Shown piece after piece: positions 10,973 through 22,337 of a stretch of 64,000 nt of DNA. The notes below the pieces were generated by a model. That model was not told where the DNA came from, did not search any database, and worked only from the letters and a program-made list of their open reading frames with translations. The stretch lies in contig NC_061510.1 of NCBI RefSeq assembly GCF_022539505.1, positions 41,317,047 through 41,381,046 of the forward strand, read 5' to 3'. Origin of the DNA: Lolium rigidum. Its lineage: Eukaryota > Streptophyta > Magnoliopsida > Poales > Poaceae. Made by a program: the position numbers and the translations under genes. Numbering within the stretch: position 1 is the stretch's first letter; each line of letters begins with the position of its first letter.

Positions 10973-11616
10973 ATGCTTCCCCCTAAGTTCACTTTGAAAG
11001 ATATATCAGTAGGGCATGGGTCTATCATTGGAAGAGATAATATCGAAGAATTTTTCACTCATGTTTGTAAGGTTAAAGATTTTGAAGATAGATCCTTGGT
11101 AGAACTTGCTCCTAATTATGAAATTGCTACTGCCTCTTTAGTGCACATGTTGGAAGCTAGATTTGTTAATCTTAATCCTATAATGCAACATATGTTTCTT
11201 ACACTCTGTGATATGGAAGAAGGAGAGAAGAAAGATTTTGTTTTAGAAACCCTTCTTAAAGAATTTGGCGATGTAGCTAGAGAAGCTAGGAAAGTCTTTA
11301 TTCAACATAAGATGCTTGGCTTTTATACCAATTTTGCAAATACCCTTGAAAAGATGGAAAAAGATAGGCTAAAGTACACTAATGAAGCCAATTGTGAGGG
11401 GAGACTAAAGTACCAATACCTTATAAGCTCATAGGAATGCATGAGGCACTAGAAAAGAATTTTGATTGGATTGTTCCTGAAAATTTATTTGAGGAGGATA
11501 GTAAGCCTAAAAGTAATGAAAGAGGAGCCTATGAAACTTACATAGATAAGATACAATGCATCGTTGAGAAAACCCCCAACTCTGATATTAATGCTTCTTC
11601 TTTTGATGGTACTTGA
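10973..11616 (+). pseudogene. gag-like ORF of the outer element
   Basis: The reading starts at ATG 10973 with MLPPKFTLKDISVGHG and runs through an all-helical-looking charged protein (GRDNIEEFFTHVCKV, MEEGEKKDFVLETLLKEFGD). One frameshift near 11395 separates the first part from the last, which contains YKLIGMHEALEKNFDWIVPE and ends at a TGA at 11614-11616. About 214 codons in total. There is no zinc knuckle or protease motif. It lies where gag is expected, after the primer site, so a capsid-like role is inferred from position only. It is unrelated in sequence to the ORF in the inner element. Confidence 0.55.
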
Positions 11617-12270
11617 TTTACACTTTCTGCGCCTAGCTGAAAGGCGTTAAAGAAAAGCGCTTATGGGAGACAACCCATTATTTTATTTCTGCAATTCTTG
11701 TTTTATATTTGAGTCAAGGTGCTTGTTACTACTGTAGCAATACCTTTGTATCTTTACTTTATTACATTGTTGTGCCAAGTAAAGTCTTTGATAGAAGGTT
11801 GATACTAGATTTGGATTTACGTGCGAAACAGATTTTTAGTCGTCACGAATTTGAGTTGATCTCTCTGTAGGAGAGTCTAAAAATTCTGTAAAAATTCATG
11901 AGTAATCCTCAGATATGTACGAACTTCCATTCAATTTGAGCTTCTTCATCTGAGCATGTTAAGTGCCTCGAAAAAATTTGTCTTTACGGACTGTTCTGTT
12001 TTGACAGATTCTGCCTTTTATTTCACATTGCCTCCTTTACTGTGTTTGAGTGGATTTCTTTGCTCCATTAAATTTCAGTAGCCTTGGGTAATGTCCAGAA
12101 GTGTTGGGAATGATTGTGTCCTCTCTGAACATGTGAATTTTTTATTATACACTAACCCTCTAATGAGATTATTTTGAGTTTGGTGTGGAGGAAGTTTTCA
12201 AGGATCAAGAGAGGAGGATGATATAATATGATCAAGAAGAGTGAAAAGTCTAAGCTTGGGGATGCCCCCG
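11617..12270 (+). repeat. Shared 3' internal region of the outer element, first part
   Basis: Non-coding sequence that closely matches the corresponding region of the inner element (about 14690-15316) and of the element at 57927 (about 60360-61000). It includes TTACTACTGTAGCAA, GTGCCAAGTAAA and TAAGCTTGGGGATGC blocks. It is interrupted by the next insertion at 12276. Confidence 0.7.
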
Positions 12271-12275
12271 TGGTT
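12271..12275. repeat. Left target-site duplication TGGTT
   Basis: TGGTT here matches TGGTT at 20359-20363, just outside the ends of the inner element. Confidence 0.9.
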
Positions 12276-13755
12276 TGATACGTCTCCAACGTATCTATAA
12301 TTTCTTATGTTCCATGCTAGTTTTATGACAATACCTACATGTTTTATTCATACTTTATATCGTTTTGATGCATTTTCCGGCACTAACCTATTAACAAGAT
12401 GCCGAAGCGCCAGTTCGTGTTTTCTGCTGTTTTTGGTTTCAGAAATCCTACACAGGAAATATTCTCGGAATTGGACGAAACAAAAGCCCACGGTATTATT
12501 TTCCACGGAGCCTTCCAGAACACCGAAGAGGAGACGAAGAGGAGCCACGAGGCGGCCACACCCTAGGGGGGCACGGCCCCACCCATGGCCGCGCCGCCAT
12601 GTGGTGTGGGCCCCTCGGGACTCCACCGACATCGCCCCTTCGCCTATATATTCTCCCCGTCGCGAAACCCTAAAACAACAAGTCATATTCCACGAAGAGT
12701 TCCATAGCCGCCGCCATCGCGAAGACAAGTTTCGGGGGACAGAAGTCTCTGTTTCGGCACGCCGCCGGGACGGGGAATTGCCCCCGGAGTCATCTCCATC
12801 GACACCACCGCCATATCATCGCCATTGCTGTCTCCCATGATGAGGAGGGAGTAGTTCTCCCCCGAGGCTGAGGACTCTACCGGTAGCTATGTGGTTCATC
12901 TCTCTCTCCCATGGTGTGATCTTTATGTGATCATGGGCTTTGTATCACTATTAATCTATGTGCTACTCTAGTGATGTTATTAAAGTAGTCTATTCCTCCT
13001 CCATGATGTAAAGGTGACGAGTGTGTGCATCATGTAGTACTTGGCGTAGGTTATGATTGTAATCTCTTGTAGATTATGAAGTTAACTATTACTATGATAG
13101 TATTGATGCGATCTATTCCCCCTTTCATAGCTATTGGTGACGAGTGTGTATGCTATGTTAGTACTCGGTCTAAATTGCAACGGTCTATTATGCACTCTAG
13201 AGGTTACTTTAATATGAACTCCGGACGTTGTGGAGCTTGTTTACTCCGGCTTGAGGTGTGCTTTTATAGCCCTACACAATGAATGGTGTTTGTTATCCAA
13301 TAAGAGAGTGTTTGAAAGTAGCACAAGTGAAGATAAGTTATTTATTTATGTGATCATTGTTGAGAGTGGCCACTAGTGAAAGTAGGATCCCTAGGCCTTG
13401 TTTCCAAATACTGCCACATCGCTTATTTACTGTTTTACTGCATCTTTACTTCCTGCAATATTTACTTCAGATTGCAATTACCGTTTACCACCATCTGTAC
13501 CACCTGCGTTTTACTATCTCTTCGCCGAACTAGTGCACCTATACATCTGACAAGTGTATTAGGTGTGTTGGGGACACAAGAGACTTCTTGTATCTTAATT
13601 GCAGGGTTGCTTGAGAGGGATATCTTTGACCTCTACCTCCCAGAGTTCGATAAACCTTGGGTGATCCACTTAAGGGAAACTTGCTGTTGTTCTACAAACC
13701 TCTGCTCTTGTAGGCCCAACATTGTCTACAGGAATAGAAGCGTGCGTAGACATCA
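12276..13755 (+). repeat. 5' LTR of the inner element
   Basis: 1480 bp, from TGATACGTCTCCAACGTA to GTGCGTAGACATCA. The first ~350 bp match the outer element's LTR closely, but the remainder is different sequence. The two LTR types thus share U3 and diverge downstream. TATA box at 12645-12652. Confidence 0.88.
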
Positions 13756-13763
13756 AACTATTT

Positions 13764-13783
13764 TCTGGCGCCATTGCCGGGGA
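13764..13783 (+). other. Primer-binding site of the inner element
   Basis: TCTGGCGCCATTGCCGGGGA, one base different (G to A) from the outer element's site. A decayed second copy (TTTCCTAGCACTATTGCCGG) lies at 13825-13844. Confidence 0.7.
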
Positions 13784-13927
13784 GGTAAGGTAAAAGGTTT
13801 TCACATCCTCCGACTACTAAGCTATTTCCTAGCACTATTGCCGGTGTGTGAGTGCTCGAAGCTATTTCCTTTAGATCCTGCAATTATATCTTTTTGTTTC
13901 TTGTTTTTATTTCACTAGTTAGGCTTA

Positions 13928-14611
13928 ATAGAAAACAACAAAAATATTAGAGATCTTTATAGTATTTATCTGGAGTTAGGACATGAGGTGTTTGAAGAGA
14001 GAATTAAAAAACCCATGGAACTTTGTTTGCAAAATAGTTGTAGCAATGTTATTAGAATGAACTCTTTGACCACTATTATTGCTAATGCTATGGAAGAATT
14101 TAAGCTTGGGGAAGCTGGTTGTGATATTTTTAGTCCCCCAAGTTTTGAGGAGAAAATTTTCTTTGATGATACTTTGCCTCCCATTTATGATGATTATAAT
14201 GATAGTGGGATTTTGGTGCCACCTACTATGGAGGATAAAGTTTATTATGATTATACCATGCCTGAAATTTATGATGATTACAATGATGGTTGTGATAGTT
14301 TTACTCCCACTATTACTAATAAAATTGATTATGCTTATGTGGAGAGTAATGATACTTTTATGCATGTGAATAAGAATGCTTTATGTGATAGTTATATTGT
14401 TGAGTTTGTTCATGTTGCTATTGGAAATTATTATGAGAGAGGAAAATATGGTTGTAGAAATTTTCATGATACTAAAACACCTATCTACATGCCGAAAATT
14501 TTGAAGTTACTCGTGTTTTATCTTCCTATGCTTGTCACTTTGTTCTTCATGAATTTATTTGTGTACAAGATTCCTATGCATAGGAAGCGGTTAGGCTTAA
14601 ATTTGTTTTGA
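13928..14611 (+). pseudogene. Acidic ORF with C-terminal hydrophobic segment (inner element)
   Basis: An open frame runs from an ATA at 13928, the position that is ATG in the homologous copy at 59588, so the original start seems lost; the first ATG is at 13988. The protein has two similar acidic modules (PPIYDDYNDSGILVPPTM and a DYTMPEIYDDYND copy), then DYAYVES, a YYERGKYGCRNFH motif, and a strongly hydrophobic stretch around LVFYLPMLVTLFFMNLFV followed by basic residues. A one-base deletion near 14590 truncates the end. The hydrophobic-basic C-terminus suggests membrane association, but I know no family. It lies where gag would be. Confidence 0.6.
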
Positions 14612-15356
14612 ATTTGCTTCTTGATGCTCCTTTTGCTTCATTTTCTATTTTCATGAGAGCATCATTAAAATTACTGAGCCCATCTTAATGGCTATAAAGA
14701 AAACACTTCTTGGGAGATAACCCATGTTTTTAGTTTGCTACTGTTTTTTTGTGTCTTGGAAGTTGTTACTACTGTAGCAACCTCTCCTTATCAATTTTAT
14801 TTCGTTTTTGTGCCAAGTAAAATCTTTGATAGTAAAGTTGATACTAGATTTGGATTTCTGCGCAGAACCAGATTTTTAGCTGTCACGAATTTGAGTAGAT
14901 CTCTCTGTAGGAGAACCTAAAAGTTCTGTAAAAATTCATGCGTGATCCTCAGATATGTACGCAAATTTCATTCAATTTGAGCTTTTTCATCTGAGCATTT
15001 TAAGTGCCTCGAAAAAATTCGTCTTTACAGACTGTTCTGTTTTGACAGATTCTGCCTTTTATTTCACATTGCCTCTTTTCTTGTGTTTGAGTGGATTTCT
15101 TTGCTCCATTAAATTTCAGTAACTTTGGGTAATGTCCAGAAGTGTTAAGAATGATTGTGTCCTCTCTGAACATGTGGATTTTTGATTATGCACTAACCCT
15201 CTAATGAGTTTGTTTTGAGTTTGGTGTGGAGGAAGTTTTCAAGGATCAAGAGAGGAGGATGATATAATATGATCAAGAAGAGTGAAAAGTCTAAGCTTGG
15301 GGATGCCCCCGTGGTTAATCTCTGCATATTTCAAGAAGACTCAAGCATCTAAGCTT

Positions 15357-15377
15357 GGGGATGCCCAAGGCATCCCC
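15357..15377 (+). repeat. Conserved hairpin next to an internal purine tract
   Basis: A perfect 9-bp inverted repeat, GGGGATGCC then CAA then GGCATCCCC, directly follows AAGCTT. The same hairpin is present at 20404-20424 (loop-adjacent change to AAA) and at 61046-61066. Confidence 0.7.
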
Positions 15378-17074
15378 TTCTTCATCAACAACTTATCAGG
15401 TCACTTCTAGTGAAACTATATTTTTATTCTGTCACATCTTATGTGCTTTACTTGGAGCGTCTGTGTGCTTTTATTTTTTGTTTGTGTTTGAATAAATTAG
15501 GATCCTAGCAATCCATGTGTGGGAGATAGACACGCTCCGCTTTTTCATATGAACACTTGTGTTCTTAGTTTTACTTTTAATGTTCATGGCTAAAGTTAAA
15601 AGCTGCTGCATATATTGCTATTTGGTTGGAAAAGAAAATGCTTCATGTGGTAATTGGTATATGGTCTTGAATAATTTGATACTTGGCAATTGTTTTGAGT
15701 TCTCAATTAGATCATGTTTAAGCTCTTGCATCATGTAGTTTAAACTTATTAATGAAAAACTACCATAGATCTTGTTGAAATTTTGTTTGCATGATTGGTC
15801 TCTCTAAAGTCTATATATTTTCTGGTAAAAGTGTTTGAACAACAAGGAAGACAGTGTAGAGTCTTATAATGCTTGCAATATGTTCTTATGTAAGTTTTGC
15901 TGTACCGGTTCATACTTGTGTTTGCTTCAAACAACCTTGCTAGCCAAAGCCTTGTACTGAGAGGGAATGCTTCTCGTGCATCGAAAACCTTGAGCCAAAA
16001 CCCATGCCATTTGTGTCCACCATATCTACCTACTATGTGGTATTTTTCTGCCATTCCAAAGTAAATTGCTTGCGTGCTACCTTTAAAAATTTCATTCCTT
16101 GTCTTTGCAATACATAGCTCATGGGAAAGTAGCCTAAAAACTATTGTGGTAATGAATATTTTGCTTATGTATCTTAGTTCTTATAAGTTGCTTGTTGAGC
16201 GGTAACCATGTTTCTGGGGACGCCATCAACCTGTTACACCTTTGTTGAATATCATGTGAGTTGCTATGCATGTTCGTCTTGTCTGAAGTAAGGGAGATTT
16301 CTCATGATTAAATGGTTTGAGTATGCATATTGTTAGAGAAGAACATGGGGCCGCCAACCAAAGCCATGTATCATGGTGGAAGTTTCAGCTTGGACATTAA
16401 TCCTCAATCTCTTATGAGAATATTATCTGTTGTTGAATGCCTAAGCATTAATGAGGAGTCCATTATCTGTTTTCTATGTTGTCCCGGTATGGATGTCCTT
16501 AAGTTGAGATCTATCAAAATCGAGAAATCAAACGTGATTTATCTCCTTGGACCTTTGTACAGGTGGCATAGAGGTACCCCTTTGTGACACTTGGTTGAAA
16601 CATATGTAATGCAATGATAATCCATGGAAGTCCGAGCTAACTAGGACAAGGTGCGGGCACTATTAGTATTCGATGCATGAGGCTTGCAACTTATAGGAGG
16701 TTTTATGCATAACATATATGAATTTTTACTACCGTTGACAAAATTGTGTCCATGTTTTCAAAATAAAAAGCTCTAGCACATAAGTAATCCCTGCTTCCCT
16801 CTGCGAAGGGCCTTTCTTTTACTTTATATTGAGTCAGTTTACCTACTTCTTTCCATCTTAGAAGCAAACACTTGTGTCAACTGTGTGCATTGATTCTTAC
16901 ATGCTTACTTATTGCACTTATTATATTACTTTGTGTTGACAATTATCCATGAGATATACATGTTGAAAGTTGAAAGCAACTGCTGAAACTTAAATCTTCC
17001 TTTGTGTTGCTTCAAAACCTTCTATTAAGAATCTATTGCTTTATGAGTTAACTCTTATGCAAGAATTATTGATG

Positions 17075-17079
17075 CTTGT
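17075..17079. repeat. Left target-site duplication CTTGT
   Basis: CTTGT here matches CTTGT at 18680-18684, flanking the solo LTR. Confidence 0.88.
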
Positions 17080-18679
17080 TGATACGTCTCCGACGTATCG
17101 ATAATTTCTTATGTTCTATGCCATATTATTGATGATACCTACATGTTTTATGCACACTTTATGTCATATTCGTGCATTTTCTGGAACTAACCTATTAACA
17201 AGATGCCGAAGTGCCGATTCTGTTTTACTGCTGTTTTTGGTTTCAGAAATCCTAGTAACGAAATATTCTCGGAATTGGACGAAATCAAAGCCCAGGGGCC
17301 TATTTTCTCACGAAGCTTCCGAAGTCCGAAGGAGAGACGAAGAGGGGCCACGGAGGGGCCACACTATAGGGCGGCGCGGCCCCCTTGGCCGCGCGGCCCC
17401 GTGGTGTGGGGCCCCCGTGCCGCCTCTTGACCTGCCCTTCCGCCTATAAAAGTCTCCGTGACGAAACCCCCGATACCGAGAGCCACGATACGGAAAACCT
17501 TACTGAGACGCCGCCGCCGCCGATCCCATCTCGGGGGATCCAGGAGATCGCCTCCGGCACTCCGCCGGAGAGGGGAATCATCTCCCGGAGGACTCTACAC
17601 CGCCATGGTCGCCTCCGGAGTGATGAGTGAGTAGTCTACCCCTGGACTATGGGTCCATAGCAGTAGCTAGATGGTTGTCTTCTCCTCATTGTGCTTCATT
17701 GTCGGATCTTCTGAGCTGCCTATCATGATCAAGATCATCTATCTGTAATTCTATATGTTGCGTTTGTCGGGATCCGATGGATAGAGAATACTATGTCATG
17801 TTAATTATCAAGTTATTATACATGTGTTGTTTATGATCTTGCATGCTCTCCGTTTCTAGTAGAGGCTCGGCCAAGTTTTTACTTTTAACTCCAAGAGGGA
17901 GTACTTATGCTCGATAGTGGGTTCATGCCCGCATTGACACTTGGGACGATGACGAGAAAGTTCTAAGGTTGTGTTGTCTCTGTTGCCACTAGGGATAAAA
18001 CATTGGCGCTATGTCCGAGGATGTAGTTGTTGATTACATTACGCACCATACTTAATGCAATTGTCCGTTGCTTTGCAACTTAATATCTGGAGGGGGTTCG
18101 GATGATAACCTCGAAGGTGGACTTTTTAGGCATAGATGCAGCTTGGATGGCGGTCTATGTACTTTGTCGTAATGCCCAATTAAATCTCACTATACTTATC
18201 ATGTCATGTATGTGCATTGTTATGCCCTCTCTATTTGTCAATTGCCCGATCGTAATTTGTTCACCCAAGCATGCTTTTATCTTATGGGAGAGACACCTCT
18301 AGTGAACTGTGGACCCCGGTCCATTCTTTAATACTCGAAATACAAATCTGCTGCAATACTTGTTTTTACTATTTTCTCTGCAAACAATCATCTTCCACAC
18401 AATACGCTTAATCCTTTGTTACAGGCAAGCCGGTGAGATTGACAACCTCATCGTTTCGTTGGGGCAAAGTACTTTGGTTGTGTTGCGCAGGTTCCACGTT
18501 GGCGCCGGAATCTCCGGTGTTGCGCCGCACTACATCCCGCCGCCATCAACCTTCAACGTGCTTCTTGGCTCCTCCTGGTTCGATAAACCTTGGTTTCTTT
18601 CTGAGGGAAAACTTGCTGCTGTGCGCATCATACCTTCCTCTTGGGGTTGCCCAACGAACGTGTGAAATACACGCCATCA
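17080..18679 (+). mobile_element. Solo LTR nested in the inner element
   Basis: 1600 bp, from TGATACGTCTCCGACGTA to ACACGCCATCA, of the same type as the LTRs of the outer element but a different subfamily (GCCATATTATTGATGATACC near its start). Matching CTTGT duplications on both sides and the absence of any internal sequence show LTR-LTR recombination after insertion. This is the youngest layer of the stack. Confidence 0.88.
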
Positions 18680-18867
18680 CTTGTCTTGAAAGTACTATTC
18701 ATGAAAAGTCTTTGCTATATGATTAGTTATTATCTTTACCATTGCTTTGAATCACTTCATTCATCTCATATGCTTTACAATAGTATTGATCAAGATTATG
18801 ATAGTAGCATGTCACTTCAGAAATTATCCTTGTTATCGTTTACCTACTCGAGGGCGAGTAGGAACTA

Positions 18868-18881
18868 AGCTTGGGGATGCT
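18868..18881 (+). other. Polypurine tract of the inner element
   Basis: AAGCTTGGGGATGCT directly precedes the 3' LTR at 18882. The same core precedes the outer 3' LTR (22324-22337). Confidence 0.7.
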
Positions 18882-20358
18882 TGATACGTCTCCAACGTAT
18901 CTATAATTTCTTATGTTCCATGCTAGTTTTATGACAATACCTACATGTTTTATTCATACTTTATATCGTTTTGATGCATTTTCCGGCACTAACCTATTAA
19001 CAAGATGCCGAAGCGCCAGTCTCTGTTTTCTGCTATTTTTGGTTTCAGAAATCCTACACAGGAAATATTCTCGGAATTGGACGAAACAAAAGCCCACGGT
19101 CTTATTTTCCACGGAGCCTTCCAGAACACCGAAGAGGAGACGAAGAGGAGCCACGAGGAGGCCACACCCTAGGGGGGCGCGGCCCCACCCCTGGCTGCGC
19201 CGCCATGTGGTGTGAATCGGGACTCCACCGACATTGCCCCTTCGCCTATATATTCTCCCCGTCGCGAAAACCCTAAAACAACAAGTCATATTCCACGAAG
19301 AGTTCCGTAGCCACCGCCATCGCGGAGACAAGTTTCGGGGGACAGAAGTCTCTGTTCCAGCACGCCGCCGGGACGGGGAATTGCCCCCGGAGTCATCTCC
19401 ATCGACACCACCGCCATATTCATCGCCATTGCTGTCTCCCATGATGAGGAGGGAGTAGTTCTCCCCCGAGGCTGAGGGCTCTACCGGTAGCTATGTTGTT
19501 CATCTCTCTCTCCCATGGTGTGATCTTTATGTGATCATGATCTTTGTATCACTATTAATCTATGTGCTACTCTAGTGATGTTATTAAAGTAGTCTATTCC
19601 TCCTCCATGATGTAAAGGTGACAGTGTGTGCATCATGTAGTACTTGGCGTAGGTTATGATTGTAATCTCTTGTAGATTATGAAGTTAACTATTACTATGA
19701 TAGTATTGATGCGATCTATTCCCCCTTTCATAGCTATTGGTGACAGTGTGTATGCTATGTTAGTACTCGGTCTAAATTGCAACGGTCTATTATGCACTCT
19801 AGAGGTTACTTTAATATGAACTCCGTACGTTGTGGAGCTTGTTTACTCCGGCTTGAGGTGTGCTTTTATAGCCCTACACAATGAATGGTGTTTGTTATCC
19901 AACAAGAGAGTGTTTGAAAGTAGCACAAGTGAAGAGAAGTTATTTATTTATGTGATCATTGTTGAGAGTGGCCACTAGTGAAAGTAGGATCCCTAGGCCT
20001 TGTTTCCAAATACTGCAAACATCGCTTATTTACTGTTTTACTGCATCTTTACTTCCTGCAATATTTACTTCAGATCGCAATTACCGTTTACCACCATCTA
20101 CACCACCTGCGTTTTACTATCTCTTCACCGAACTAGTGCACCTATACATCTGACAAGTGTATTAGGTGTGTTGGGGACACAAGAGACTTCTTGTATCTTA
20201 ATTGCAGGGTTGCTTGAGAGGGATATCTTTGATCTCTACCCCCCTGAGTTCGATAAACCTTGGGTGATCCACTTAAGGGAAACTTGCTGCTGTTCTACAA
20301 ACCTCTGCTCTTGGAGGCCCAACACTGTCTACAGGAATAGAAGCGTGCGTAGACATCA
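18882..20358 (+). repeat. 3' LTR of the inner element
   Basis: 1477 bp, closely matching 12276-13755, with scattered substitutions and small indels (for example a deletion around 19213). Ends GTAGACATCA, followed by the TGGTT duplication. Confidence 0.88.
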
Positions 20359-20363
20359 TGGTT

Positions 20364-22337
20364 CATCCCTGCATATTTCAAGAAGACTCAAGCATCTAAG
20401 CTTGGGGATGCCCAAAGCATCCCCTTCTTCATCAACAACTTATCAGGTCACCTCTAGTGAAACTATATTTTTATTCCGTCACATCTTATGTGGTTTACTT
20501 GGAGCGTCTGTATGTTTTTATTTTTGTTTATGTTTGAATAAATTCGGATCCTAGAATTCCTTGTGTGGGAGAAAGACACGTTCCGCTTTTTCATATTGAA
20601 CACTGGTGTTCTTAGTTTTACTTTTAATGTTCATGGCGAAAGTTGAAAGCTGCTTCATTTATTGCTATTTGGTTGGAAACATAAAATGCTTCATGTGGTA
20701 ATTGGTATATTGTCTTGAATAATTTGATACGTGGCAATTGTTTTGAGCTCTCAAGTAGATCATGTTTAAGCTCTTGCATCATGTGGTTTAAACCTATTAG
20801 TGGAGAACTACCGTAGAGCTTGTTGAAATTTGGTTTGCATGATTGGTCTCTCTGAAGTCTAGATATTTTCTCGGTAAAAGTGTTTGAACAACAAGGAAGA
20901 CAATGTAGAGTCTTATAATGCTTGCAATATGTTCTTATGTAAGTTTTGCTTTACCGGTTCATACTTGTGTTTGCTTCAAACAACCTTGCTAGCCAAAGCC
21001 TTGTACTGAGAGGGAATGCTTCTCGTGCATCCAAAACCTTGAGCCAAAACCTATGCCATTTGTGTCCACAATAACTGCCTACTATGTGGTATTTTTCTGC
21101 CATTCCAAAGTAAATTTCTTGCGTGCTACCTTTAAAAACTTTCATTCCTTGTCTTTGCAATACATAGCTCATGGGAAAGTAGCCTAAAAACTATTGTGGT
21201 AAAGAATATGTCGTTTATGTATCTTATTTCTTATAAGTTGCTTGTTGAGCGGTAACCATGTTTCTGGGGACGCCATCAACCTGTTACACCTTTGTTGAAT
21301 ATCATGTGAGTTGCTATGCATGTTCGTCTTGTCTGAAGTAAGGGAGATTTGCCATGAGTTGAATGGTTTGAGTATGCGTATTGTTAGAGAAGAACATTGG
21401 CTGCCAACCAAAGCCATGTATCATGGTGGAAGTTTCAGCTTGAACATTATTCCTCAAATCTCTTATGAGAATATTATCTGTTGTTGAATGCTTAAAGCAT
21501 AAAAGAGGAGTCCATTATCTATTTTCTATGTTGTCCCGGTATGGATGTCCTCAAGTTGAGATCTATCAAAATCGAGAAATCAAATGTGATTTATCTCCTT
21601 GGACCTTTGTACAGGTGGCATAGAGGTACCCCTTTGTGACACTTGGTTGAAACATATGTAATGCAATGATAATCCATGGAAATCCAAGCTAATTAGGACA
21701 AGGAGCGGGCACTATTAGTATTCGATGCATGAGGCTTGCAACTTATAGGAGGTTTTATGCATAACACATATGAATTATTACTACCGTTGACAAAATTGTT
21801 TCCATGTTTTCAAAATAAAAAGCTCTAGCACATGAGTAATCCCTCGCTTCCTCTGCGAAGGGCCTTTCTTTTACTTTATGTTGAGTCAGTTTACCTACTT
21901 CTTTCTATCTTAGAAGCAAACACTTGTGTCAATTGTGTGCATTGATTATTACATACTTGCTTATTTGCACTCATCATATTACTTTGTGTTGACAATTATC
22001 CATGAGATATACATGTTGAAAGTTGAAAGCAACTGCTGAAACTTAAATCTTCCTTTGTGTTGCTTCAAAACCTTCTTTAAGAATCTATTGCTTTATGAGT
22101 TAACTCTTATGCAAGACTTGTTGATGCTTGTCTTGAAATTACTATTCATGAAAAGTCTTTGCTATATGATTCAGTTGTTTAGTCATTATCTTTATCATTG
22201 CTTTGAATCACTTCATTCATCTCATATGCTTTACAATAGTATTGATCAAGATAATGTTGGTAGCATGTCACTTCAGAAATTATTCTTTTTATCGTTTACG
22301 TACTCGAGGGCGAGTAGGAACTAAGCTTGGGGATTCT
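20364..22337 (+). repeat. 3' internal region of the outer element, second part
   Basis: The outer element resumes right after TGGTT at 20359-20363. There is no credible gene. It holds the hairpin at 20404-20424, the region collinear with 15320-17079 plus 18680-18881, and the polypurine tract TAAGCTTGGGGATTCT ending at 22337. Confidence 0.7.

Larger units (their letters stand above)
14612..17079 (+). repeat. Non-coding 3' internal region of the inner element
   Basis: About 2.5 kb without a credible gene. It matches the outer element's internal region (11650-12275 plus 20364 onward). A TAAGCTTGGGGATGC purine tract and a strong hairpin (GGGGATGCC-CAA-GGCATCCCC) lie at 15349-15377. The region continues at 18680 beyond the solo LTR. 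Confidence 0.65.
12276..20358 (+). mobile_element. Inner Sabrina/WHAM-type element nested in the outer element
   Basis: LTRs at 12276-13755 and 18882-20358 flank an internal region with a primer site (13764-13783), one ORF (13928-14611), a long non-coding 3' region and a polypurine tract (18868-18881). A 1600-bp solo LTR is inserted at 17080-18679. It has no pol genes and is non-autonomous. The TGGTT target duplication shows it landed in the 3' internal region of the outer element and is younger than it. Confidence 0.88.

Noticed and set aside
15357..15377. Rho-independent terminator or CRISPR-like repeat
   Set aside because: The hairpin is in a plant retrotransposon and recurs only as element copies; bacterial features make no sense here, and no CRISPR array exists in the window.
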